This document shows, in pieces, positions 22,800-33,968 of a DNA stretch of 64,000 nucleotides. Each line of letters begins with the position of its first letter. Positions within the stretch are counted from its first letter, which is position 1. Source of the stretch: Abelmoschus esculentus. Its lineage: Eukaryota > Streptophyta > Magnoliopsida > Malvales > Malvaceae. The notes below the pieces were generated by a model. The model was not told the DNA's origin and made no database searches. It was given only the letters and a program-made list of their open reading frames with translations. A program made the position numbers and the translations under genes. The stretch is from positions 12,221,501 to 12,285,500 of the forward strand of contig JAUCBN010000026.1 in assembly GCA_035048815.1 (NCBI GenBank). Direction: 5' to 3'.

Positions 22800-23670
22800 C
22801 TGCTCCCTGATTTTATTATCTCATCAGGATTCAAGGTACCGATTTTTTAGAAGTTTGAGGGTTCTAATTGCCCTAAAATTTACCTGACGATATTCTCTAG
22901 GAATATAAAAGGGTATTTGGATAATGACAAAATGTTGATTCATTATTTCTATTATTGCTTGATTGGACCTGCTACAACATGGTATAACAAATTGAGTCGA
23001 GAACAGATCTGAACATGGGTTGATTTAGCAAAGAATTCCTAGGACAATATAGGTATGTCATAGACTTGGATCCATGTCGTAGGATTTTGCAGAATATGAG
23101 AAAGAAAGATGATGAAAGCTTTAAGGATTATGTATTAATATGGAGGATATTAGCAGCTCAAGTACAACCACCCATGATAGAAGAAGAGATATCTCTCATG
23201 TTTCAACATATCCTAGCGTCTCCTTTCTTCGAGGGAATGCTTGTAAATTCAAAGGGAAATTTTAATGATCTTATGCATATTGGTGGCGTAATAGAGGTCG
23301 AAATGTAAAAGGGGAAAATCAAACCCTGGCTCAAAAGTTCTGTAGAGGCAAAGGAAGAAAAATAGGTAAATGAATGTAATGTTCAAGGTTCCTGAATCCA
23401 TAAGAGAAAGAGGTCACATAGTTCTTCAGGGAAATTACAGAAGGCTCCTTGAAAAAGCATCAATCAAAAGTTATTCGGAATGTCTGTTACAAATTTATTA
23501 CCTTATCTTATCGAAGCTCAATATCTTACTCCCATGCCTACAAAGAAAACCCTTTAGCTCATAGTTACAGTCGTAAAAATGTTTGTAGGCCTTTTCTCGA
23601 AGAAATGTAGCCTTTTCTAGGATTACTAGGTCATGCTACCAAAGGAATGTAAGCCTTTTCTAGAAGAAAT
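22800..23670 (+). pseudogene. Tat-like Ty3/gypsy gag remnant
   Basis: The best part is 22995-23308. It reads WYNKLSREQ, WVDLAKEF, then an 80-codon frame (23066-23308) with LQNMRKKDDESFKDY, WRILAAQVQPPM and GNFNDLMHIG. This is the retrotransposon gag capsid pattern of Tat-lineage gypsy elements. Upstream blocks (GFKVPIF, KFEGSNCPKIYLT, GYLDNDKMLIHYF, LIGPATTWYN) extend it back to about 22810. There are stops (for example in the codon after SREQI) and at least one frameshift. No protease or RT follows; the sequence changes to tandem repeats near 23700. Capsid protein would package the element RNA. Confidence 0.75.
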
Positions 23671-23699
23671 CAATAAGTTGGTCGATAAAGGAGTCTTGA

Positions 23700-24250
23700 C
23701 GAGGGAGTTGGTGCAATAATGAAAGACCAAAAGAAATAATCAAGATGACACATCTATTGAATAATTAGAGAGCCAAGACAAAAATTTCCAAGATTTTTTA
23801 GAGTCGTTAAAAGTCTATTTTGTTTATATCAAAATATCAAGGAAGTTCAATTTGTAAAAATCATTAACTGAAATTGAACATTGTTGCATTTTCTGAATAA
23901 ATAATGTGGTTTTCTGAAAATATGTCATGTTTGAAGTTTTCATCTTAACGAAAAGGTATTTTCTTTAAAATTCAAAAACTATATATGTATATTTCAAATG
24001 AAATTCAAATGCGAAGAACAATTCCAAATTTGATATTAACCTCAGATTTAGTGAAATTCAAATAAGAAGAATAACTTCAAACTTTGGAGAAATTCAAATG
24101 CGAAGAAAAACTCCAAATTCGATATGAAGAAACAACCTCAGATTTAGTGATTTGGTACCGGTCTGAAGAATTTTAAATGAGAAGAAAAACACTAGACTCT
24201 TCTTTGGGACGTGGAGAATTTTTTAATGAGAAAAACAACTCCAAATTCCA
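23700..24250 (+). repeat. Imperfect repeats of an ATTCAAATGCGAAGAA type
   Basis: Degenerate units built on GAAATTCAAATG(C/A)GAAGAA followed by CAACTCCAAA or similar, spaced roughly 50-60 bp, at about 23998, 24055, 24090 and 24165-24240. The same motif family returns at 25250-25690. There is no open frame. They lie downstream of the gag remnant and are probably part of the untranslated region of that element. Confidence 0.6.
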
Positions 24251-24800
24251 TTGTTAAATCCTTCGGGTCATCAGTAAGCCCTTCAAGCATGATGTTAAAT
24301 CCTTCGGGTCATCAGTAAGTACTTCGGGCATGATTTTAAATCCTTCGGGTGTGATGTTAAATCCTTCGGTTCGTCAGTAAGTCTTTCAAGCATAATGTTA
24401 AGTACTTCGGGCCATCACCTTCGGGAGTGATGATATCATTTACACAACCAAGGAGACAATTTTATCTTAAATCCTTCGGGTCATCATTAAGTTATTTTGG
24501 CATTACGTTAATCCTTCGAGCAATCACTTTCGCAAGTGATGATATCGTTTGCACAATGAAGAAGGCAATTCGACCTTAAATCATTCGAGTCATCATTGAG
24601 TTATTCAAGAATAATGTTAAATACTTCAGGTCATCATTAAGTCCATCAAACCATCACCTACGGGAGTGATGATATTGTTTCCACAAGCAAAGAGGCAATT
24701 CGGTCTTAAATCCTCTGGGTAATCATTAAGTCCTTCAGGAATGATGTTAAATCCTTTGGGTCATCAATAAGTCCTTCGGGTATGATGTTAAGTCCTTTGG
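24250..24800 (+). repeat. 21/42 bp CCTTCGGG tandem repeat with higher-order structure
   Basis: The basic unit alternates two related ~21-mers, TAAATCCTTCGGGTCATCAG and TAAGTCCTTCGGGCATGATG, making ~42 bp. About ten diverged 42 bp units are visible. At three points (about 24415, 24520 and 24650) the pattern is interrupted by a longer block with CACCTTCGGGAGTGATGATAT and a CACAA...AGGCAATTCGG-like stretch, giving a higher-order period of roughly 110-130 bp. The stretch is non-coding. Confidence 0.8.
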
Positions 24801-25249
24801 GCTAATATTTTTGAAAATAGTGAGAAATTTTTAAGGATTATCAAAAGAAAATGATGATGTGTTGAAAATATAGAAAAAGAAAAGAAAAAGAAGATAACAA
24901 AAAGATGAAAGATTTATGTTCTAAATACAGGAAACTCAACCTTGAGCAGGATCAATCAAGTTAAACCAGCAATGGGTTGAAAAGCGAAGAAGTTAAAGCT
25001 TGAGCAAAAAATCAATAATAATATAGATCTCAATTTTAAAGGATAAGATTAAGTTTTTCAATTCGATTCATGTTGAATTTGTATCAATGGATAATTTTTC
25101 TTATCGCAAGAAAAGAAAGAGATAAAAGGAAGTTCATAATGAGAAGAATGTGATTGCCAACACTTTTGCAGAAAGAGGCTGAAGAATTAAATGAATTCCT
25201 CAATGTGATAGATTCAAGATTCAACAAGAAATCCAGAAAAGAAGAAATG
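24801..25249 (+). other. Purine-rich spacer between two repeat blocks
   Basis: No gene. Rich in AAGAAAA and GAAGAAG, with a run near 24870-24900. Probably further untranslated retroelement sequence. Confidence 0.4.
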
Positions 25250-25690
25250 ACCAATTAAAAAACAATTTCAGATTTTGGAGAAATTCAAATTAGAAGAACA
25301 ACTATAGATTTTATGGGATGCGAGGAATTTCAGATAAGAAGAACAACCTTGGGTTCTATGATATGATGCTTGTTTTAAGAAATTTTAATGAGAAGAACAA
25401 CTTCAAACCCTGAAAAAATTCAAATGAGAAGAACGGTTTTAGTTTCTACGAGATACAAGGAATTTCAAATGAGAAGAACAACCTTGGGTTCCATAACTTG
25501 ATATTTGTTTGAAGAATTTCAAATGAGAAGAAGGACTTCAAACTCTGAAGAAATTCAAATGAGAAGAACAACTTTAAACTTTTTAGCAAGAGATGAACAA
25601 TTTCCATTAAGAAGAACAACTTCGAATTTCGTGATTTAAAAGAAGTTTGAAGAAGTTCTAATGAGAAGAAGAACTTCAAGTTTCAGTAGC
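25250..25690 (+). repeat. AGAAGAACAAC imperfect tandem repeats
   Basis: At least nine units of the form ATTTCAAATGAGAAGAACAACTT, each followed by a variable 10-35 bp tail. They occur at about 25282, 25333, 25389, 25423, 25467, 25526, 25558, 25611 and 25659. The - strand 77-codon frame at 25446-25679 is just this repeat read backwards (FFFSLE/FSFE residues) and is not a gene. Confidence 0.75.
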
Positions 25691-25758
25691 ATAGCAGATG
25701 ACCAACAGATATGGACAAAGTATATTTTTTTTTCAGTTTTTGCCCACTTCTTGTTGCA

Positions 25759-26986
25759 TGTTAGGTGGTATAATGTACTGTTTTATTCCTCTTTTTACTC
25801 ATGTTTATTGCTATACTTAAGCAATTAATTAGTTGCGTATTAATATTTTTCATGCATTTTTATGTATCTTTCCTTGGTTGTTTTTGGTTAATTTTCTGTA
25901 GAAAAGATGCTGTTATGGATTGTTTCCATGTTTTGTAGAAAGTAAGCCTTGATGAAGGAGCTAGCCATAGAAAGAAATAGTGAAGAGAATGCAAAGATGG
26001 AGATATGGAAAGATTGAAGGATCAAAGCAAAGAAGGAAATATATATTAATAAGGGAAATATTCTAGCATGATTATTTTCATCTCTATATTATTCTTTCAA
26101 CCATGTTGATCGAAAAACTCTATTAAAAAGAAGCTTGTCGTCCACATCAAAAGGAAGCTGGATCGTGAGGTTTAAGAGAGGAAGCAAGTGTCAACATTTT
26201 CTTAATTTTCCTTCATGTTGTTTTATTTTGAGTGATGAGAGGAATGTTTGTTGGAAAATTTTGCACAACCATGAACTGATTCTAAGTTGGCTTGGGTTAT
26301 TCTTGTGTTATGGATAATCTAGTTTGATTTATATTAAGTGTGTGGTATGTTCTAATTGAGGTTTACCTATTCTTTTGTTTAATTTGTTTGCGAGAGAATC
26401 GGGAGAGGACCTCGATATACGATTTATTTATCCAGATTTGGGAGGATTGGATCCATGAAACGAGTAGGTATGGTTCAATCCAAGTGCGAAAGAACTAATC
26501 CGGCTTAGGGATAAGTGCAGGATTTCAACGGCTAAGAGAAGTTATGCTTTGCCAAACCTCGAGGATAGTCACCCAAATTGCCCGAGCAATTCCCTCATCA
26601 TAATTGCCCAAACAATCTACGAACTGACAACTCGGAGAAATGCCATAAGCAATTGATTGAGACCAATTGTCAGAACAAATTGGGTTGTGCAAGCACCCAT
26701 TCACGAAGAAGAAATTATTCGAAAGTCATTCATAATTCAGAATAACCCAGCCTCATTTCTCTATCAATTATCTCAATTACTTTATTTGCTCATTTATCAT
26801 TTAAGTTTATTTCCAAATCAATCTTCTAAAAAATTGTGTTTTTTTTCATTACAGTGCAAGAAATTAAATTTCATAAGGCGCACCAATCCATGTGGATACG
26901 ATACTTTTTATACTATAACTTGAATGCGTACACTTGCAGCAATTACGGAGTACTTTTACACGCAACATATTTTTTTACACGCAACA
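25759..26986 (+). repeat. Athila 5' LTR
   Basis: Opens TGTTAGGTGGTATAATG and matches 33969-35190 over its whole length. It lacks a ~16 bp piece (near 25862) that the 3' copy has. Its end is doubled: TTTTACACGCAACATATTTT occurs twice, so the true LTR end is CAACA at 26967 or 26986. The frame 26657-26923 occurs in shifted form in the other LTR and is not a gene. Confidence 0.9.
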
Positions 26987-26992
26987 TATTTT

Positions 26993-27010
26993 TGGCGCCA
27001 TTGCCGGAGA
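26993..27010 (+). other. Athila primer-binding site
   Basis: TGGCGCCATTGCCGGAGA matches the Athila/Tat style PBS TGGCGCCGTTGCCGGGGA, complementary to tRNA-Asp, with two differences. It follows the LTR end by a few T residues. Confidence 0.85.
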
Positions 27011-27124
27011 TTGACAATAGCGACTTTGCTTTTAGTTTCTTGCATTTTATTTTTTTATTTCTTTTAAGTTTCTTTTAATTCTTTTTCGGATTCAAGAAAT
27101 TTACAAAATTTGGTTTTGTTGCTG

Positions 27125-28740
27125 TGTATGACCAGGGAAAGACCATCATCCGAAGAGCATTCATTTGAACCCGAAATTGAACAAGTATTTCGTAGGAGGA
27201 GAAGTGAACAAAAAGCAGCTATGGCAGATCCTGTTCCTCTTATCGTCAATCAACATGTTGCGGCAATAGGAGATGACACAGATGGTAAGCAACCAATTTA
27301 TATGGAACGAAGATCTATTAGAGATTATTTGGAATAAGGTCTCAATGGATTAAACTCAGGAGTTGTTGCACCTGAAATTGAAGCGACACATTTTGAGTTG
27401 AAGCCAATAATGTTTAGTATGATCAACACGTTTGGTCAATTTAGCGGATCGGCAACTGAAGACACTCGACAACATATCAAGTCTTTCCTTGATATTTGCA
27501 ACTCATTCAAAATTCAGGGAGTTAATGAGGATATTTTGATATTAAAATTATTTCCCTATTCATTACGAGATAGAGCTAAAACATGGTCAAATAGCATTCC
27601 ATCCAGATCTCTAAGATCTTGGAAGGAATTATGTCATGATTTTCTTGTTAGATTTAGTTCTATAAGTCTGACTGATAGATTACGTAATAAAATTACTTCT
27701 TTTCGGTAGGATGATGATGAAGCGATGTACGAAGTGTGGAAGCGATCTAGAGAACTTTTACGCAAATGCCTCATGCATGGATTTCCATTATGGACACAAG
27801 TGATGATGTTCTATAATGTTGTAAACACGCCAACTAGAATGATGTTAGATGCCTCAGTAAATGAGATATTCTTAGAAAAATCGACAGAAGAAGCAATGGA
27901 AATTTTAACCCGTGTGGCAAAAAATGATTATCAGTTCCCAAATACTAGACGAGGAGGAATTAGACGGAACAATAATGAAAATAATGCAGCGAGTTCGATT
28001 GCTTCATAATTGGATAATTTGACGAATGCGATTATGAATATGCAACGCCAAAATAACACAAAAGAAATCAAGTTATTGAATTCCTTTTGTGATTTATGTT
28101 ATGGTAACCATGATTCTTCTGAATGTTTACAGAATCTAGAGTCATGTTTTTACGTGGGAAACTACAATCGGAACAATGCAATGTCAAAAACTTATAATCC
28201 TGCCTGAAAGAAACACCCTAATTTTTCTTGGAGCAATCCGAATAATACTCTCAATCAAGGAGGTTCAAGCACACAAGTATCAGGATTCCAACAAAATATG
28301 CCTCGACAACACATGCCGCAGCAAACGACACAGTCTAGTTCTTTGGAAGATACTTTAAAAGCTTTTATGACAAGAACTGAATCTATGTTTGTTAATAATG
28401 ATAAAAGAACTAATGATTTCATGAACTTGACTGAAGCTTTCATGAACATAACTGAGATGCGGTTGCAAAATCAAGAGGCAACACTCAAAACGCTAAAAAC
28501 GTAATTGGGTCAATTTGCACAAAATGTGAATACAAGACCACTAGGTAGTTTACCTAGCAACACTAAGATCATTAAGGGAATTTGCCATGAGCAATGTAAG
28601 GTAAACACAACTCGAAGTGGATTAAGGATTAAAATGAATCTTTGTAGGAAAAAGAGCATCCAGCGAAGCCAACATCGAGACAAAAAGATAATGAAAAGAA
28701 GGAGGAATCAAAAAATGTCGCAGCAAGTCCTGATGCCTTG
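27125..28740 (+). pseudogene. Athila gag
   Basis: One continuous reading frame interrupted only by stop codons, without frameshift: TAA 27335, TAG 27707, TAA 28007, TGA 28205 and TAA 28502. It begins near ATG 27128 with a charged N-terminus. The capsid-like region (27398-27709) includes FGQFSGSATEDTRQHIKSFL, LILKLFPYSLRDRAKTWSNS and LCHDFLVRFSS, the retrotransposon gag fold. A cysteine cluster of CDLCYGNHDSSEC form at about 28087-28125 is a zinc-knuckle candidate. A PNFSWSNPNN block and a helical C-terminal tail follow. Gag would form the particle that packages RNA. The protease lies ~250 bp downstream. Confidence 0.88.
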
Positions 28741-29585
28741 ACATTACCCTCTCTTAAATTCAAAACGATTGAGAAGATTGAGGATATTCAATTTCCACCA
28801 CCTTTTCCATAAAGGCTTTGACGACAAAAGCAAGAATATCAATTTAATAAGTTCTTGGATATTCTGAAACAAGTTCATATAAATTTGCCGTTGGTTGAGG
28901 CAATAGAGTAGATGCCGAACTATGTCAAGTTTCTCAAAGATATTATTTCTAAGAGAACAAGGTTAGGAGAATTTGAGACTATTGCCATGACGAAATGATG
29001 TATGGCTATGTTGCACAATAAGATACCACCGAAATTAAAAGATCCAGGAAGTTTCACAATTCCATGCTCAATTGGAAATCACTATGCAAGGAAGTCACTA
29101 TGTGATCTTCGAGCAAGTATCAACCTTATGCCAAAATCGGTTTTCCAACGACTGGGAATCGGAAAAGCTAGACCCAGCACAGTGATGTTACAGCTTGCCG
29201 ATAGATCTTATGTGCATCTAGAAGAATCGAGGGCATATTGGTAAAGGTTTATAAATTTATTTTTCCTTTTGATTTTATTATTTTGGATTGTGAAGCAGAT
29301 AAATTTGCACCCATCATTCTCGGAAGACCATTTTTAGCAATGGAAAGGACATTAATTGATGTCGAGAAGGGAGAACTTATGATGCGAGTCAATGATCAGC
29401 AAGTCAAGCTCAATGTTTTTCATACTCTTAAGCATGTGGATGATCTAGAGGAATGCAAGATCATCCAAGCAACTACTAAATTCAATTTTGGAGTTGAAGA
29501 TGATATCCTTGAAAATTGCCTCGGTAATTCCATTGCCGAACTTAAAGAACATAATGAACTTGCTAAACCAAAAGACGAAGAATAA
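28741..29585 (+). pseudogene. Athila protease region
   Basis: Frames 29002-29244 and 29238-29585 overlap by seven bases in different registers, so a frameshift separates them. The first contains IPPKLKDPGSFTIPCSIG, then CDLRASINLMP. The usual catalytic form is DLGAS, so Gly is replaced by Arg. The second continues with IILGRPFLAMERTLIDVEKGELMMRV, the conserved flap and C-terminal part of the Athila protease. Upstream, 28741-29001 is gag-protease linker with several stops. The protease would cleave the polyprotein. Confidence 0.85.
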
Positions 29586-29603
29586 CCTGAAGCAAATTAG
29601 ATA

Positions 29604-30663
29604 GTGAGTCGGCCAGGTAAGCTCTTTGAAACATTTGATTATTCAGGTAAGGGAGGTAAGATTTCAAAATCATCTATTGAGCAATCTCCAATTCTTGAAT
29701 TGAAACTATTGTCAGGACAATTGAAATATGCCTATTTGGGAAATAAAGATTCATTGCATGTTATAATTTCTTCTAAGTTGCAGCCAAAGCAAGAAGAGAA
29801 ATTGATTGATATGCTGAAAAGACATAAGAAAGCCTTAAGATGGACGATTGTTGACTTAAAAGGAATTAGTCCGGCAATGTGTATGCATAAAATCCTTTTG
29901 GAGGAAGATCATAAGCCATCAATTGAGGCACAAAGGAGACTTAATCAATCTATGAAAGAGGTTGTTATGAAGGAGATCATAAAATGTCTTGATGTCGGTA
30001 TTATATATTCTATCTCCGATAGTACGCGGGTAAGTCCGGTACATTATGTACCGAAAAAGAGAGGTATGATTGTGGTAAGAAATGAGAATAATGAATTGAT
30101 TCTAACTAGAACGGTTACAGGTTGGAGAGTTTGCATTGATTACCGTAAGTTAAACAAAGCCACTAAAAAGGATCAATTCCCTTTTCCCTTTATTGACCAG
30201 ATGCTTGATCGCCTTGCAGGAAAACCATTTTATTGTTTTCTTGATGGATATTCAGGTTACAACCAGATTTCCATAGCACCAAAAGATCAAGAGAAAACAA
30301 CATTCACCTGCCCATATGGAACATATGCGTTTAGGAGAATGACGTTTGGTTTATGCAATGCTCTAGCAACCTTTCAAAGGTATATGATGGCTATTTTCTC
30401 GGATATGGTGGAGGATTTTTTAGAAATTTTCATGGTTGATTTTTCTGTCTTTGGAGACATTTTCAAAAGTCATCTCGGCAATTTAGAAAAAGTTTTGACA
30501 AAATGTAAAGAATCAGATTTAGTCCTTAATTGAGAGAAATGCCATTTTATGGTAGATGAAGGAATTGTCCTCGGTCATAAAATTGCATCCAAAGGAATTG
30601 AAGTTGATCAAGCAAAAATGGATGTTATAGAGAAATTGCCACCACCCACGACGATCAAAGGAA
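29604..30663 (+). pseudogene. Athila reverse transcriptase
   Basis: A 309-codon frame (29604-30533) starting upstream of the RT core, continued with stops to about 30663. Landmarks are GWRVCIDYRKLNKATKKDQFPFPFIDQML (about residues 173-201), FYCFLDGYSGYNQI and TFTCPYGTYAFRRMTFGLCNALATFQRYM. At the active site the box is F276-M277-V278-D279, while Athila RT normally has FMDD: the first catalytic aspartate is Val (GTT at 30435). FSVFGD follows as usual. A TGA at 30531 then breaks the thumb, and ILPPP-type sequence follows in the +1 region. The enzyme would be dead even without the stop. Confidence 0.9.
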
Positions 30664-30664
30664 T

Positions 30665-31270
30665 TTGAAGTTTTCTCGGTCATGTAGGTTTTATCGAAGG
30701 TTTATTCATAATTTTTCTAAAATATCTAAACCTTTGTGTAATCTGCTTGAACAGGATAAAACTTTTGACTTTGATGAATCATGCAACACGACGTTTCAAA
30801 ATTTGAAGAAACAACTTGCCTCGGCACCCATTGTTGTATCACCTGATTGGTCTTCACCATTTGAAATAATGTGTGATGCAAGTGACTTTATCATAGGAGC
30901 AGTATTAGGCCAAAAGAAAGGTATTATCCTTCATGTGATTTACTATGCGAGTAAAACCCTCAAAGACGTCCAAATAAATTACACAACCACGGAAAATGAA
31001 TTACTGACAATAGTATTTGCATTTGATAAATTTCGTTCCTATTTAATTGGTACTAAGGTAATTGTCCATACTGATCATTCGGCATTTAAATATTTGATTA
31101 CTAAGAAAGATGCCAAACCTCGTCTAATTCGTTAGATTTTGCTTTTGCAAGAATTTGACATTGAAATCAAGAACAAGAAAGGAACGAAAAATTAGGTGGC
31201 CGATCATTTTTCAAGGCTAGAAGAAGGAAACGAAGAAGATAATCCATGGGAGATTGATGATGCATTTCCG
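30665..31270 (+). pseudogene. Athila RNase H
   Basis: A 156-codon frame (30665-31135) with the connection domain (FYRRFIHNFSKISKPL, residues 8-23) and RNase H. The first aspartate is retained in EIMCDASDF, followed by QINYTTTENELL and VIVHTDHSAFKYL. TAG at 31133 ends the frame, and a further TAG lies within the usual NQVADHLSRLE block near 31193-31220. RNase H removes the RNA strand during reverse transcription. The integrase zinc module begins right after. Confidence 0.88.
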
Positions 31271-32310
31271 GATGAAAAAATTAATGATTGCCTCGACAAC
31301 ACCATGGTATACCGATTTTGTAAACTTTTTAGTTAGCGGTGTTATACCTTATGATCTTTCTTATCATGCAAAGAAGCGGTTCCTACATAATGTTAAGCAT
31401 TATTATTAGGATGAGCCTCTTTTGTTTAAGTAATGTGCAGATCATGTTATTAGAAGATGTGTCCCAGAGGAAGAACAACGAAATATGCTTCGGCAATGTC
31501 ATTCTTCACCATATGGAGGATATTTTGGTGGAACACGAACAGCTGCTAATGTATTACAATCCAGTTAATATTGGCCCACTCTTTATAAAGATGCTCATAA
31601 CTTCTACATACAATGTGATTGCTGTCAAAGGACGGGAAATATTTCCAAAAGACATGAGATGCCACTTCAAAATATCCTAGAAGTCGAATTGTTCGATGTG
31701 TGGGGTATAAATTTCATGGGACCTTTCTCATCTTCTTTTGGTAATATTTATATTTTACTTGCTGTCGATTATGTTTCTAAATAGGTTAAAGCTGCAGCTT
31801 GTCAAAAAAACGATGCCAAAACCGTTCGGAAATTTCTCCATAAGAATATTTTCATGCGATTCAAAATTCCAATGGTAATAATTAATGATGGTGGTAAGCA
31901 TTTTGATAATAAATTGATTGCAAAATTGTTGCAGGACCTCGGAGTTACACATTGAATTGCCACGGTATATCATCCCTGAACCAACCAGCAAGTAGAAATT
32001 TCTAACCGAGAATTAAATAGCATCTTTGAGAAAGTGATAAATCCTTCTTGGAAGAATTGGTCTCTTAGAATTAATGATGCACTCTATCCATATCGCACTG
32101 TATCTAAGACTCCTTTAGGCATGTCACCTTATCGACTTATCTATGGAAAATCATGCCATCTTCCGATTGAAGTTGAGCATAAGGCATATTGGGCTATTAA
32201 GACCATGAACATGGATTGGGAGAGTGCTGGACAAAAATGTTTGTTGGACCTGAATGAAATTGAAGAATTTCGTGCTATGGCTTATGGCAATACCAAGATT
32301 TACAAGTAAA
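31271..32310 (+). pseudogene. Athila integrase
   Basis: Spread over two frames. The N-terminal zinc region is disrupted between 31339 and 31680. The catalytic core begins ELFDVWGINFMGPF at about 31688, where the first catalytic aspartate (GID) is Asn (AAT at 31710-31712). Then DGGKHFDNKL (about 31879) keeps the second aspartate, and the glutamate in the VEISNREL block (31991-32014) is present. Stops interrupt at 31783, about 31954 and about 31979. The last intact piece (32034-32309) has WSLRINDALYPYRTVSKTPLGMSPYRLIYGKSCHLP, the conserved integrase tail. Integrase inserts the cDNA. Confidence 0.88.
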
Positions 32311-33968
32311 AGACTAAGCGTTGACATGATAGGAAATTGATGTCGCGGCATTTTATGCCTGGGCAATTAGTTCTTTTCAATTCTCGACTGAAGCTTTTTC
32401 CCGAAAAGCTGAAGTCAAGATGGTCTGGAATGTTTAAAGTGGTTAATCCGTTTTTACATGATGCAGTGATAATCAAAGTCCACAATTGATGGAAGAGAGT
32501 TTGAAGTCAATGGGCAAAGATTAAAGCATTACACCAATACCAATGTGGGTGATGAAAAAGAATCGGTTACTTTAGAAGATACATGATCATGATCTTCTTT
32601 AGTAATTTTTATTTTTATTGTATTTTATTTTGGACAATTTTTAATATTTGATATTTTTCTTTATTTTGGTATTTTTATGGATCTTTTTAATTATGGTTTG
32701 TTTTACTTTATAAATAATTATCCTCTCATGATTTGAATAATTCCTGCTCTATTGCCTTTAATTTTTATGAAAGGAAATCGAGATCAAGAGAGATTTGATT
32801 GCAGATTTGGATAGATGTTAATATGGGTCAAACTTTAAAGAGTTTAGTTCCATAATTAACTCTAGAAGTTACCTTAGTTTTTGATCTATTAATTTCCTTT
32901 TTATCCTAATTGAATTTTTTTCTTGCACTAACGATTTTTGCAACATACTTTCAATCAATATTGTTTGTTTTTCTTGACAAGAAAGTGGACAAGGATTTAT
33001 ATTAAACATCTCGGATCAAATTTGTTATACTATGCTCGTTACAACAAAACTTCACATGTCCAGGCAATTGTTGCGGCCAGGCAATTGCTGCTCAAGTTAC
33101 AAGACAAACAATGATGGAAGATCTAATCCACTATTGGAACAACAACCACAAGGAAAAAAAGCTAAATCCTAGGCAACAAGGAAATTGTTTACTCAAGGTG
33201 ACAACTAGTTCTTTTACATTTTTTTATTTTTATTTTTGCATGCATTGGGGGTATGTATGTTTAAATTAGTTGCATTCATCATTCATGTTGCATATAGTTT
33301 GTATATATTAGTTGCCAAGAATTTCAATTTGATCTACTTGCTTTAAATTTGATGGATAACCAATGATGAGATTTATGCCATTGCACTTAATTGAAATTGC
33401 CTTTGGTTTTAGAATTGCATAGGAAGAATTTAGAATCTTACTATGATGCTGAATTTTTTTTACATGGTTGTGACTTGTTGATTGATAGAAACTTTGTGAT
33501 TTTAGGTTGCTAGAGTTTTGGGCATATATCTTTTAAAAAAAGGGATAGCAATATCATTCTAGAGGTGCCTGAAACAGACTTTAGTTTGTATGTATTGATG
33601 AATCGCTAGAGGTGCCGGAAACTGGCTCTAGTTGATAAAAATTGAAAGAATTGCTTAAGTGCTAGAGGTGCCCGAAATCGGCTCTAGTAAGATTAATGCC
33701 TAGACAATTTTTGTTAAAACCTTTTTTGTCACTTAAAATCTTGAAAATCAATTTTTCACAACCACACACATACTTCATCACGAGCATTATAGTTTGATTC
33801 AGGAAAATTTCTGCGTCTTTCGAAAAATCTTAAGGTAATCATACTTTGTGCCCCAATTCTGAGGTCAAAAGTTAAACTTTGAAGAATGTATTTGAAAGAT
33901 TGAATGCCCTGGCAATTAATTGTAGTTTTGATTGCTTGAGTAAAAGCAACAACTCGAGTTTAGGGGTG
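32311..33968 (+). other. Athila post-pol untranslated region with a three-fold repeat
   Basis: The integrase tail fades by about 32585. No env-like frame of useful length is present. At about 33557, 33606 and 33661 a block GCTAGAGGTGCC(T/G/C)GAAA followed by CTAGT or TTTAGT occurs three times. An internal doublet CCAGGCAATTG lies at 33060-33090. The region ends TTTAGGGGTG, a purine-rich tract immediately before the 3' LTR. Confidence 0.6.

Noticed and set aside
24250..24800. CRISPR-like array
   Set aside because: Units are directly adjacent and diverged, with no unique spacers. The setting is a plant retroelement.
25446..25679. - strand 77-codon frame with FFSFE residues
   Set aside because: It is the reverse reading of the AGAAGAACAAC repeat.
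32585..33968. An env-like gene of the Athila element
   Set aside because: No frame with signal peptide or membrane segment of useful length was found in this 1.4 kb.
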